The position numbers were made by a program, and so were the translations under genes. From Ascidia mentula (lineage: Eukaryota > Chordata > Ascidiacea > Phlebobranchia > Ascidiidae): a stretch of DNA of 64,000 nucleotides. Where the stretch lies: contig OX387200.1 in the NCBI GenBank assembly GCA_947561715.1, positions 22,012,501-22,076,500 on the forward strand, in the 5' to 3' direction. This document shows, piece after piece, positions 45,556 to 59,108 of this stretch (positions within the stretch are counted from its first letter, which is position 1; each line of letters opens with the position of its first letter). The notes under the pieces are model-generated. The model worked only from the letters and a program-made list of their open reading frames with translations. It had not been told where the DNA came from and did not search any database.

Positions 45556-47054
45556 GTAAGTAATTCAATTTTTTTACAAGAAAGAGGATTTGTTTTGGTC
45601 CCAACATCGCGACTCGCAATGTGATGAGCTTATTTTGAACAATACAAGGAATTGACATAATTTGCCATTAGCTTTTATATTAAATCCATGCCAGATACTG
45701 TGGGTGATATTTCATGTTAACATAAATCCGTTTCCATAAAGAACAAACATATTCCACGAACACCTAAGCAAAAACGCCACCTTTTCACGACTGTGAAGCA
45801 TAAAACGGCCTTCAACAACCGTATTTATCACGTTTTCACCTCCAACCACCCGTGCACGGTTTGTCAGTGATATTACGCCACACAAAACAGAGGGAGTGCC
45901 GGCGTCAATGTTGAAATTATGATGAAGGGTGAATTCGTTCAACAGTTTTTTACAAGGTTATTTACTGAGATTTAAGTAAACAATATGCAGGGTTTGGGGA
46001 ACAACTTGATAAAGTGTATGTGGTTATTCCGCTTGAATACAATACGTGCCATCCCTGTACCTTGTCCAATCTCTTGTTTTTTATAATATTTACCTGGTAA
46101 ACGATTCAGGGAATTACTCCCAATTCCCGACCCATGGTTGCAATAATTTCCACACTTTGATTTTGACGACATTTATGGAAAGATATGTTTCCAAGGTATT
46201 AATTTTTATTTTTCGATTATAACGTTGTTGAAAATTTGAATGCGCATTTCGTGTTTCCAGTAATTAACATTTTATACCGAAAAATAACTGACGACGGGCG
46301 CCGATACACAGAATACAATTTGTGTGTCTTCCTTGCATGGAGCGCAATAAAAACAGGTTTGCCTGCGTTGTGTACATACAGCACCACTCGCTAAGGCTTG
46401 ATCTGAGAACTTGTCTGTTTTATTTACAAACCCATACTTGGGGTGTTCGATTCCACCCACAGCCTGGCAAGGAAGTTTCTTTTGCGCTCAATCAGGTTAC
46501 ATCACGCCTCATTACCAAACTAAGGTTTAATTTCAAAGCTTTTACTTTGCTCAGCTGGAAATGGACCCGCTCTTGTCCAGTAGATCGTTTGCCCACAGAA
46601 CTGACCGACCTGAGATAGTTCCTAGAAGCAAAGATGAATTCTTGCAGTTTGAAAGAAAAACAGCCTGATAGTAACATTGTTTTATCCTAGATATTTATTC
46701 GAAGAGAGATAAATACTGAAACAAGGGAGATGATCCTTACAATAGAGTTCTTACAAAGATATTGAGAGGAAAAATCACTGCAACGCACAAAACAACACAA
46801 ATATTGAAAGTTACCTTTTTGTTACAGTGAGCTGCAGACCAGGCCACTGTTTCGAACTAACAAGTCTCAAAGAAGCATTGCTTGTGCATTGTCTTTATCT
46901 GGTGGAGGTCAATAAATTAAGTTGATGATGACAAACGTAACTAAGAGGTAAAAGTGTCGATAAAATAGTTGACGCAAGGAAGGTTTATTGCTTTTAACGT
47001 CGTTGTCTTCCAAATGCTTTCCTAACCTTCCATTCACCCCACAACCGGCCTGCG

Positions 47055-47062
47055 TGACGTCA
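47055..47062. promoter_or_regulatory. CRE palindrome TGACGTCA
   Basis: Perfect ATF/CREB-type site in a GC-rich patch that also holds CACGTG (47071-47076) and AGATAAG. Candidate promoter or enhancer element. Confidence 0.4.
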
Positions 47063-49992
47063 CCGAGACCCACGTGACCGTGGGGGAGATAAGAGCGTCG
47101 CGCGTTCGCACTGCAGTGCCAAGTGTTATAAATGAGCGACTGGAGGTGGATTAAGAGGGATGGCCAAGCGGGGAAGGTTGCACTGCGCTTCTCTAATGGA
47201 GTGATGAGTTAGCTAAGGCAGCTCGCCCTTCAGTGCAAGTATGTCGGTAATGTTGGGCCTCCTGCCTGTTTCTGACGTGTTTCGTAAACAACCTGTGTCG
47301 GCTTTTTGGCTCTGTGAGTCCCAGGAAACGCCGCACAAAGTGGTTACGGCCCAGTGTCGGATCGAGCTTGTTCCTCATCAAGTCGACATCAAACAGGGAA
47401 GAGGGGTTGAAGAAGAAGCAGGTGTGTGGGAGGTTGTAATATACAAACATGCGAATGCTTTAAGTTGGTTTTGTTAATTATCCGAATATTGGTGGCACTT
47501 CTGGTCCATTAGTTTCCAGGCAGAGAGAGGTTATGCAGGAGCATGTGTTAAGACAAGGATCCCCACTAAACAAAACTATTCTGCTTTTTTTTGTAGTGAT
47601 AGAAGGTAAAATGCTCTTATGTTCATGGGCTTGTCTTGTGAGTATGACTATGAGACGATATATTTTATTCAAAACCTCGAAACTATTCAGCAAAAATGCG
47701 AGGAATTTTGGCAAAACCTGGCTATCGCTACTGCTATTTCATCCGCAAGGCGCGATTAATCAACAGCGAAATTCGATCGCTGATTGGTCAGATAACGTCA
47801 GCTAACAAGTGCACACGTGTCTCGTGACGACGCGTCGAATTGTGATTGGTGGAGCCGATCATCGGATCACTGTCAAATTTAATTCAATCGAGTTGTTTGC
47901 TCATTCGTTTGGAGGTCGGTGTTCCGAGCATCGTAGGAGGATCTTTTTACACTTGTAAGAGACCATCAATATTTACGTACAGTGCGGTCGTAACAGTTCT
48001 GCGGGACACCAACTTTATGCGGTTTTTAATATACCTGGATCCAACATTGGATCTGTAATGACGCCATCAGTTCGTTTCGCAATGAAATCTCCTCATGGTG
48101 AATATGCCCCTATGTATAGTTAGTGTTTGGAATGTCATCAATACATTCAAGCATGCCATGAGAACACTTTCTTCTCAATGAGTTGAATGAACGTTCGCAG
48201 GGTTTGATGACTTCCAGACCTTTCTACTTACGATCCGTCTGGAATAAGTTCTATATGCATCCCCTTTCTTTCACCACTAATATTATGACTCATAATGGGT
48301 TTTCCAGATTTTGTTTTTTTGAAATTTACGTTCCAAAGTTGGTAGTTTCGATGTTGCTTAAATTAAAAGCATGTTTAACGAAATCCAGACGCGTTGTTTT
48401 GTCGGTGTTCATTGTTGCGTTGTTCTCGGTTCACGCCACGCAACAACTTCCGTCATGTGAACAACAACGATAAAAATATATTTGGTGAAGTTTGCGAAAC
48501 TTGGGTTGTAGTGTTTGGGAAAATTCTTTTGTTGTTGTAAGGATTTGGCAAGTTTCAAACAAAGCTTAATTCACAAACTCGGGATTTATTGGTTTGTTGT
48601 TTCTGATCTTCATCATTTCTCAGGCCTCTGTCGGTTTTGTGGTTGTATGTAGAACTTTGCGGAAGCGTTTTGGCAGAAATCGATTAAATCGAAAATTAAT
48701 TTGAACTCAAGTCGTGTGTTTTACGTCACAAAGAAAATTGTTTTCGTATTATCTGACAACAATCGGAACACAATCGAGGTCCATTGTTATTATATTCGTG
48801 ACATAAAAGTAAACGAAAATAATTTCGGATGACAGACAGGTTTTCCTCCGCACATTTTCCGTCGCCATTGATGAGTTAAAAATGACCACTAGTAGCGCTA
48901 TTGAGCCACAAGAAAAAGTGCTACTTTATAATTTTCCGCACTTAATCGGTTATCGGACTTTCCTGTTAACTTAACTTTAACAAAGACTTGTAACAGATTT
49001 TGGTCAACAGTTTTACAAAAGCTGTATTTCTGTTCTTTTAACTGTTTAGCACATTCGGTCAACAAACAAGAATATTTGATTTTGAATTCAAATTGTAACA
49101 GAATCCAATGGTGTTAAGCCACTAACTTGCCCTGAAACGCAATAAGAGCGTTCAATAGCACATTGTCTTGCAAAGGCGATTCAATAATGGCTTTTCTCAC
49201 GCAGGTCAAACGTCACAAACGATTGGCAAGATTTTTTTCGTTAAGTTTAACGTAGAAGATTGTGAGTTGCGTTGTTTGTAATTTATTTCACTCGAGGCAG
49301 TTGCAGTCGCTGGGCAGGAGAGGAATTGGGCAAGTAATCGTCAACCCTTGTTATCAGACTAAGCCAGAACATAATCTTGTTGTTAACTCAAATTTAATTG
49401 TTATTTTTTACTTTGTATTAAATCCCAACCTTATTACATTCAAAAAGTTTATGCCAATAACATTCCGAAAACAACAATTTTAACTTGAACAAGCATACAA
49501 AGATTGGTCAAAGTTTGGCGCCAACACAACTACATCTGATTTGTTTCAACAAGACCCTGGGTATGTTTTCCACAGCCATTTTAACCCCTATGTGACCGCG
49601 AGTTCGGGGAAACAACACAAGACTTGCGGTGTTTTGGTAATTGAATTTGCCGCCGATCTGTCTCCACCAGCCCGTCGGGATCGTTTAAATTCAAGTCTCT
49701 TGATTCTATTATATGGGGGCACATCGGCGGAGGGAGACTATGCCCGAACCACGGGAAGGATAACCGGTAACACAATTACGCGTCCCAAGGGTTCACAACT
49801 GCTGGCTTTCCAAGAGCAATGACTTGAGTTTTGCAATAAACCCACCACCGCTAAAACGATGGATATGACGCACAGTCATCCTTGATAATTGCATTGTTAT
49901 CATGCTTTATGCCTACGTTACGCTGATTTCGTTACATTACACAAAAATATATCGTGAATGTTTTTGGTTACACAGCTGTATACCGAACTTTT

Positions 49993-50111
49993 AACTTTTA
50001 ACCACTTGAATTCAAACACAGCTGTATAAAAGGTTACGTGAGCGAGATATCCAGTTAGTATCCGATAGGTTTGCGGCCTAGTACTTGTTTGAATTCAAGT
50101 GGTTAAAAGTT
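49993..50111. repeat. perfect 25-base inverted repeat, 69-base spacer
   Basis: Left arm 49993-50017 (AACTTTTAACCACTTGAATT then CAAAC) and right arm 50087-50111 are exact reverse complements. The left arm is bracketed by two copies of ACACAGCTGTATA. No target duplication was found, so it could be a foldback element or a structured RNA. Confidence 0.7.
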
Positions 50112-51622
50112 TGACTTAAAAGTTTAATTTGTACAGGAAGTTTTGATTTCATTCTGAACATAGCCATGAACAATTTTGTTTCCAACGATGACTGAAATTT
50201 TACAGGGGAATGACGGAATATTCCGTTTTTAATGAGTTGGATTGCTGTAACTGGAGTAAATTGTTTCATGTTGTTAAAATATTGTCTCTGCTGCAAACGC
50301 CAGGATACCTTCCTTTGATTGAAGTTTTTCCTTAAAAAAAAACTTAATTTAAAAACATTTCTGTCAAAACTATCCATGTTTATGCGTGAACTTTTGAACA
50401 TTTTTAATAAATGTCCGCTAACTGCTTGTTATTGGAAAAAAACGAAGAAACAAAATATGGTGGAATATTGAGATTATTCGAGGAAGTTTTCTAAAACATG
50501 GGTGGCCTTTTTGGTACAAACTTGATCTTTAAAGGCTAAAGCTGTTCAGGATCTGACAGTAATCGCTGACAAACTTGGCTTAATCCAAGAGGTTGCGCTT
50601 GGCTACAAGATGCAGATGTAATTTGCACTTTGGCGTTTTTGTACCGTGATAGTTATGGTATGTGGTTCAACCGCGGTATGCAGACTTGAGGCTTCTCCAC
50701 TGCAACTTCGCCGCCAATTCGAGAATTTTACCTAAAATAGAAAGTGCGACCTCTAGTGCCAGGCACCTGCGTTTACTTTACCGAGAAACGACCGCTGCGT
50801 CATAAAGGCTACTATGTCGTAACAGTAAGCGTAAACTCTTGCATGCTTCGCGTCGAACAGTCTTCAGTTTTTAATTACGTACAATTAGACATGAGCCTAA
50901 TCACATAATTACACACGGCATTTAGAGGCCAAGCGTTAAACTCTTGAGGTAAGCACGCAAGCTAAAGATAGCAATCCTTAACACTTTCTCATAAATTACG
51001 AATTTCGTCATTGCCATGTCCATATTCGATTTTTCAGAAAAGGTTGATCTGCCGGACGTCGTTGAACAAATTAACAGTCTCTTGTCTAAATGTTGGAATG
51101 AATGGCGTGATTACAAAGCACTTTAATTTCGCTTTGACACAAAGCGCCGGCGTTTGGCGGATTATGTTGAAGGAATCAAATATTACAGCCTTTTGGTGAC
51201 GATGGTAAAATTCAATACAATTCGACTGAAATCAATTTAAATGAAATTTGCATTTAACATTTCTAAGATACAAAATGTCTGTTGTCTTTAACCACCCTGT
51301 GTTTACTTGTGACAATATGTTTACGCAAGATAAAAGTTAATTAAAATAGTTTTGTAAACGAAAGGATTGTTCACGGAAAGTATACTGAATTGCTTTGGTC
51401 CCACGTGTCAATGGATGACATCAAGGTCACGTTGACCTCGAATGATTGTTGCCGCACAAAAACAAGAACTGACCCTCTCCCGAACCCACAGTCACCGCGC
51501 ACGTCGTCATAATGCCCATTGCCGCGCAACAGACGAGCATTGTAACGAGCCAAGAGAGGGCAGCGTCGCCCGGGCGCCCATAAATCTTTTCAGCGTCGCG
51601 CTATTACGTCGCAGCAAGGCAT

Positions 51623-51630
51623 TGTGACGT
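51623..51630. promoter_or_regulatory. CRE palindrome TGACGTCA
   Basis: Second perfect site, in the CpG-rich patch 51440-51900. Confidence 0.35.
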
Positions 51631-54048
51631 CATTTGGTGAATCGAAAGTTCGTCGTCGAGGTCAACTTGGGGTCACGACATTTCAAACTCGCTCCAAACG
51701 GCGTTTTACCGAAGTTTTCCCGCGTGTAATTCCTGGCTTCGAAATCGAGATTAGTTTTAATTCTACACGAGCGAGAAGCTCGCATAGAAATGAAATCGAT
51801 AGTTGGGGCGCAGAGGTCCGGACGAGGCCTTGACCCTGGTGGTACGGATGGCGGATGGGCGCACCCGGGCAGATGGCGGGTTATCAATTATGCGCATGGC
51901 GGCAGATTCCACATCAAGGCAACGAAACGGCCTTGCAATAAAATAGGGGACTTTTAATTGAAGAAATTAATTGTTTATCCCACTTAACACGACCACGTTC
52001 ATAGATATTCCTTTTCTTCAATTAAACGTAGGCAGAGATGACGAAGAGGTAAATCTGTATGTTGTGATGGAACCGATTAATGAGATAGCGATGGGTGTTT
52101 TGCCAAAACGGAGGTAAGCGCGGTCTCATGACGCTGATATAATAAGTTGATTTGTATCATTTTTTTCCAAATTTTAACGCAAAGGTCGTATCTGGGAATA
52201 ATTACCCCTGAGGCATAGAAATGGAAATTACGTAAACCAAAGTTTGTTGAAGTGATTTTTCTTTCAAGAAAGTTTATGGAACACCAGGTGGCAGACAAGT
52301 GCACAACTAAATGTAACGATCATCTTTAATGAAAAAGTTTTATGTATGAAAATGTTTCGGCATAGACTTAACGTTTATCTATCTAAATTTTGCACAAACA
52401 AACAGCGCCACAGCATTGTTGTAACCGCTAAACCATAGAGTCGGCTATTGTTACGTCACGGAGACCAAAGAATAACGACATTAAGTTGTCTCGTAAAGTG
52501 CTGGATAGTTTTTTATTCTTTGCCATTCGGCAGCAAAGATTTGAACTCGAGATTATCGAAACGCGAGATGTTCTGTTTGTTTAAGATCGAGTCACAACGG
52601 CGCTCAAGTCCATTGTTACGCGACAGTTGTGTGTTCTGAAACTCGCGAAAAGCGTCGTTTCGGCGAGGATCGGTTTTAGGATCGTTGACTTTCCTTGCGA
52701 TTGGTTTGCGATTGACGCCGTGCAGAAACCACTCTGTGAAAGGCGATGTTTAATCTGAGAAATATTGAATACTGTTTCCACAACTGAAAATAGCGTTTTG
52801 GTAATTTTAAAATTGAGGTAAGTTTTTGAGTTTTCATATTACCAAAGCTGACATCAGCTTGATTGAATCTGTAGAGGATTAGTGGTTATAATTTGAATGT
52901 TTGATGGAAATTAGATGAAGTATTGGAAAGAGGGATAAAAAATATTGTCATCGAAATTCAGAGTTGCTTAAATCCAAAGATTCGCATTCTGTAAACTCAT
53001 AAAGGTTTCTCAAAAATCAATAAATGTTTAAGTTTCGAGTTATAAGATCTTATCACTGCAATCATTCTGTCTTGAAATTTATATTTGATCAACAAACACA
53101 TTTAAATACCATTTCTGTGAAAAATGCACAAAAAATGGCGTCAGGTGGTTTCTTTACCTGCTCACAAATCCGGGATTTCATCGTTATCTTGAATAAACTT
53201 CAAATTATTTACGACAAATATTTGGTAAAATCGCGACAAGCTGAGAATGAAAATTGTGGCAAATAAATGACTTTCGGGGCTTCACCGAGAAACGGAAGTC
53301 GATTGACGCAATTATGATTATGGATCTCAATTGTTGCGTGATTGAGATTGTTGTGATGTAATAAATTGCTCTCTAGCTATTGTTCTGTGACCGCATTATT
53401 GGGCAATGGGCAGAACGAAGGTTGTTTTGTTTGTGGATGAATGAAATCCTTTTGCAAGACATCAGAAAGTCAAAGAATTTTATTGCAAATACCTGTCAGG
53501 TACAAAAAATTACGTATCGTGTGTGGATCTAAACGACAACATGACGATTGCTGACTTTTCAGCAATAATACCACAGACAAGATGTACTGAGGTGCAAGTA
53601 CAAAAATGACGAAAAAAAACATTGTGCCGATGGGGCCGGGGGGCCGATGTGTTTCATCATAACAGTGTGTTAATTTTGGTTTATCGTTTCTTTCGTAAAT
53701 CTCTACGAGTTCTGGTCGTCAATATTTACCACCAGACATGTCAAGCGCAATGCGGCTTTTTGTTTCAAGCCAGAGGTTCCCGAATATTACGCCAGGACGC
53801 ACTGGCCAGACGTTTTAATATCATTGGGCGACGCAAAGCGTTTATTTTTTAAACAAACCACGTTTCAGTAATTGCTCTGCTAAAAAAAAAAACGTTACAA
53901 ATTGTTTTTGGGGCGAGAGCGACATCGGTTCGAATAAGCCGGGAACCATTGTTTCAAACAAAAACATTCGCGTCCAATTCTTCGCCTTTAGTTCACCTTT
54001 ACGCGTTCCAGCATGTAGCAAAGTCATTCTACGTCATACTTAGTTCTG

Positions 54049-54056
54049 TGACGTCA
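54049..54056. promoter_or_regulatory. CRE palindrome TGACGTCA
   Basis: Third perfect site, in the context TGTGACGTCACA, which extends the palindrome to 12 bases. Confidence 0.4.
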
Positions 54057-57000
54057 CAAAACCGTTCCCCTTCAAACAATCGCTTCCTCCTATTGTTACG
54101 ACGTCGCGCGCTTGGTCAGGGACGTAACCACAATTGACTCATTACGACGAACCACAATGACCAATCGAACATAAAACAATCGCGATTGTTGAACATGGAA
54201 CGCTGTAAAGTTTGGGTCAACCTTCCAACCCGAGCACTCCTCTCTCGTTATCTCACTCAGCGATTTTCTTATCGCCACAAAATACGCGTCCAGTATTCCT
54301 GCATGGGGTCTCAACTAATCTCCCGACAGTTTTCTAAACGGTTCTGCTCGTGTGTTAGTTTGTCTGGGTTGCTTGTCTGCTTGAACTGTCGCAAATACAA
54401 GGTTGTCTGTGTGTGGAATTATTTGACTTAAAAATGCAAGACACATTCTCTGCTTAAATGTAAATAATGTGTGTTTGTCATAGCGCTTTGCAGCTATTGC
54501 TATTCCTTAAATTCCTTAAGCATATTTTACCACTGCCGTGCAATGCCTGCAAAAGTAGGTGTTGGTTGGCGTTTATCACTTAATCTAAAATTAAAATAGC
54601 CAAAAATATTTCCGCGGGATTTGTCGCTTTTGTTTCCGCCCAAAATCTTATATTGTGTCGATGTCTGCAGCCTTCATTGGTTTACTGGAAAGGGCAACTG
54701 CCTTCGATTGGGCAAACAGGAAACAGCATAGCAGACAAGTTGACTGCAATTATTCCATAACTTGTCACTGTTTTGGCCCCGATCCGCGAAGTGTATGTCG
54801 GGGCGCCATTTTGTGTATGCCGTCACAATCCATTACCGCGCGCGCTAGCCCGAGCGACCGTCCAAGCCCCAATTTACGTCACTGCGGCTTGGCAAAGTCG
54901 ACGCGAAACGAACGCGCGAAGATTCTGAACAGTGTGAGAAGACCCGTCGCCGAAAACGAACGGCGTCTGATTGTGAAGCAGGCTACCGCTGCTGGTCGTT
55001 CGCAGTCAAGGTGCTAATATAAGCTCTCAGGGAAGGGATCACACGTCAGGCAGGCGCCTGTGTGGATGTTTCAGTCTGATTGTGGCACGATTGCTCCTGG
55101 AAATGTAAATTATCTGACAGTTTATCTGAACATGTATTGTGGTAGTGGGTATGCAGCAGTACTTTAATTAGCCAAGGTCGATATTTGGTTGCGTAACTCC
55201 AGTCGAACGGCAAAGTTATTTAACAAGGTAAAATGATTTGCAGTTTTGTTAAAACCTTCTCTTTCGCTTTGGAAGGATAGTGCTTAAAAAGCTGTATATA
55301 CATAAAAAACAAGAGCTTTCAAACTGTTATTATACTTGTAAAATTGTCATGTCTGGTTTAGTGGATGTCCGTTGATGAAATGTTCTGTAGTTAACATTAT
55401 GTCTGGACATTGGAATGCGAGACTATACGAGAGTATTGTCCTAATATAGGGGTGAAGTACCTCTTTGTGTAAACAACCCATAGTGACCGAAGCCTGTTTG
55501 TAGAAGACTCTTACACGGGCTATTGCTATCCGATGGTATCAAGAGATAAGCATTATAGCCAGTAAGCATAAGAAGGTCAGGGAAAGGCAAGTTTTAATGC
55601 ATTAGAAAAATGTTGCAGCAATGCCGTAAACAAGGAGTTTAACTAAGTGTTTATAAACTGGTTGGGTGTGTTTCCTTCACTGTGTTTTGTGTGTTATGTG
55701 ATATTTACTGATTTCATTTGTTCCACAGGTGTTTAGGTAGAAGCTGTTACAACAAACGTTTACATTTGGATGCTGTTGAAAATCATTTCTGGTTAATTAG
55801 TCGAAATCAAAGCTTTCAGGCCCATTTCGTTCGAAGGAGAGAAATGTGGGTGTAGGAAGTTGAAACAGACAGGGGAGTATAAACCTACATGTTTTGCGTG
55901 TTGACTGAAACCATCGACGTTTCGATTAAAGGTGAAATCGATAAAAGCACTGAAAAAGGAGCTTGCAGATGAAGGCCTCAGGTAAAGTTTTTGCATGATG
56001 AGCCAAGATGAAAAGCAGCTTTGTAAGCAACCACTTTAAAATTATACAAACTCCCAGACTCCTTTTCAAAATAGTTGGGAGTTAGATTAACTACTTAAGG
56101 TTTTCATAATCCTACTTTTACTTAAATGCAAACAAATTAATTAACATAAACATCCAGTAGCGATTGGGCATTTGCAATGGCGGACAAAAATTAATCTCTG
56201 AGTAAAATGGTGAGTGATATTTCTGGCCGAAATGCCGCTCTTGTATTTTACATAAATGTGCGGAGAATAGCGAACTGCATGGGATTGTTTGGGGCATGCT
56301 AGGAAAGTTCGAGAGATTATTGAATGAGTCGTGGTAATTACGAAACAAACAATATTTTAAAGCTGGTTTTATTGTGTTGTGATAATGACAGGCGTGCGTT
56401 TATTTACGTGCGCTCGTTCCCACAAAATACTCAAGCGCCAGCAGTCGAGACGCTTGAGTCAACTCCACAGTAATATTCTGACACTTTGACTTGCCTTGAT
56501 TCGCCCACACGACCTCTCGCGTTTAAGATAACAGATTCTTCCTCTGCGACAACAGAGGAACGGTTTCGTGTTCCTAATGTGAATAGTTTTACTTGTCGGC
56601 CACTAACCGAACCCAAGTTTAGGCTCAACAGGGGCATTCAAAGTTCGCTTAGTTAAGGCAGGGGATCCATGTCTGCAAGGAGAGATGTCCCTCCCCTTGC
56701 GCTGTCCGCTGTTTTGACTTCTCCATCGGTTGACATAACACCGCGCAAAATGTTTGCCCGTTTAAAGCGGATGAGATGACCCCTCCGTCAGAGGACTGTC
56801 TGTCCGTGGATTAACACTAGCTGTCATCCTGTTTATTTTCGGCATGTGAGCTTGTCCGGATTTACTGCCGGACTTGGATGCGCTCCGTCACATACGAGCC
56901 ATGTGACGACATTGATCTTACTTTGGTCAGTGGTCAGGACAGTTTCCCAAATCATCGTTAATAATGCTGTCAGGAAATTGTTATGTTATGTCTGACATCA

Positions 57001-59033
57001 GACGCGTTGGGGTGAACGGGATTATGAAAGAAGCAAAGTTTTGAAAGAATTCGGCCATTTTGTTTCCGCTATATATAGTGAGTTTTTCGTTCTAGAAAAT
57101 ACTTTGCAAATCTGGAGCAAGTGTGTCAGTTATTTTATAGGACAGGACTGCTAAGTTCACACCAATGCGAAAATTTATCTAGTTAAAAAAGTTAAAAAAT
57201 GGTGTATGCAGAATTTTAGCTATTGGTAAAATTATTTGAACCCAAAATAATTACTTCAACTTGGACCACCAGTGATGGGGTCAGGCTCCGAAGGGGGCTA
57301 ATCGCACCCCCCCCCCCAATACGTCACTGCCACACCGTTTCATGCAGACAGTGCCACTCTGGCATTGGAGCTTGGGCAAGTAATTTTGACAAAGCGCGGC
57401 TAAGTAATCCTATTATCGTTGCCGGCCATCCTCTCGGGGCCCTTTTAGATTTAGACAAATAAACCTATGGTCAAGGGTTAAACCATAACAATGTGGATAT
57501 GAGCAAGCAAATGTGGTCAGGATACTGTGCTTAGTTGCCTCTAACCCTGTGGTTGTAAACATTTTATTGAATTTATGTCCTGACATAAGGTTCACCTGAA
57601 TATTAAATTTCATCACATTGACTTTTCATTATGCGGTGTTATGATTTTTGTGTTGTTCTTGTTCAATGTTTTAAATGAGCGAAATTATTGTTAGTTGAGG
57701 CGTGGCGAAGGATTTTTATTGATAGTGGAGTCTTTAACGATTAATCGACAAAATCATTCGATAAAGATTACTTCGCTTTCAACGCTCCTCTATTAAATTC
57801 TTCAAACCAACAAACAAGTTTCTGCATGGAAACTGTTTTTGGAAACATTGCAAAGTTCAAAAGGATTCGTTGCACGAAAGTTTGAGCTTTGCAATTACGA
57901 CAAAGGTGGTAATTTAGGCCACCGCCCAATTAAACGTAATTCGCAAAGAATTCGTTTCGCTTTCTAATTTTCCTGGAAGTTAAGATCAACCTGGTTATTG
58001 GCGAATGGCAGAAACTGATTCTTCAAAAATGTTTGTGGTTCGGTTGATAATCACCTTTGGGCCTCTGCTATTTTTTAACCATAAAGGTGTTATTAGAAAC
58101 TTTTAACTGACTAAAATAAACGAAAAGATAAATGATTATGCCTTAATACCTAAAATTAAAACACAGAATTCAAGTGTTTAGAGAAATAGTTGGTAGTTTT
58201 TGATCAGATTCTTTTGCACAAGTTGTAATGATCCATAAAAATTTTCCTTGACAAAGTTATTACCTGCCACACGTTTCTTGACTTGAGTTAATCTACATCA
58301 CGTACAAGGGTGCGTATTGCGAAGCCCCGAGGGTCATCCACTCTGCTTGGATTAGAACGCGAGCACTGAAGTTGAAAAAAAATGTGCAAAATTTTACGCG
58401 GCTTTACACAAAAGCAGATAAGGTCCAATTTTGTCACGCGGCTGCAGTAACTTTATCACGACTGGTCCCGTTTATTTGATTAAAACTAAACGTTGGTATT
58501 TATCAAATGACCGAATCTGGTGGGTAAAACTTAATCCGACAGCTACACAGGATGCGCATTAGAGGCATCACCTTCACGCGTGTGTCGGGCCCCACCATTT
58601 TCTCTGCAAATTCAGTGTAGAGGTTTGTTGTTGAACTTGGCGCTGTGAAAATATGCGTTTCTCCTCAGTGTGTGGTTTCACACGTAGATGAAGTGAGCAA
58701 GATTGGGTGGCGAATATTGGACACTGAGGTCCAAAGGAATTTGGATTGTGTGTTGTCAAACTTGATGATTGGAGCGGACAACGTTGACATATCGCATCTG
58801 TTCACGCCTGCTTACGTGGTCAATAAGTGTCACTGGCTCCACGCAAGTTGGAATTAACGGTCGCAAGAGTTTTTAATTGTAACACTTGCTCGTATTGACG
58901 GAATAACGTGAATGTTTGCTGCTTTTAGTGTTAACGGGTTTCGCGGTTGTAACAAATGCTTTTCAGCCATCCACCAAAGTTTGTCCATCGGCTTACAAAA
59001 ATTATTTACAATCCTGAATGGATAAATTGTGGT

Positions 59034-59108
59034 TTATATATTTAAAATTAAACCTCCGAGTCCTTTGTCATTTTATATATTTAAAATTAAACCTCTTTGA
59101 GTTCGTTG
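59034..59108. repeat. two-copy tandem repeat, period 39
   Basis: TATATATTTAAAATTAAACC occurs twice 39 bases apart, each followed by a GAGT and TTGTCATT stretch. Simple local duplication. Confidence 0.7.

Noticed and set aside
45972-46172. Minus-strand frame starting MSSKSKCGNYCNHGSG with a CAG/GTAAAT donor
   Set aside because: No downstream exon could be joined in phase; the next open stretch (45712-45942) begins right after a stop with no usable acceptor.
48361-48471. 40-codon frame with a signal-peptide-like core (VVLSVFIVALFSVHA)
   Set aside because: Too short and isolated; hydrophobic short frames are common in AT-rich DNA.
54655-55017. 120-codon plus-strand frame
   Set aside because: It lies in a GC-rich patch where stops are rare, has no recognisable motif and no splice partner; a promoter-like region is as likely.
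55889-55982. Short frame ending in a GTAAAG donor (VKSIKALKKELADEGLR) that faintly resembles a SAP motif
   Set aside because: Only about 25 codons between a stop and the donor, no in-frame ATG and no partner exon found.
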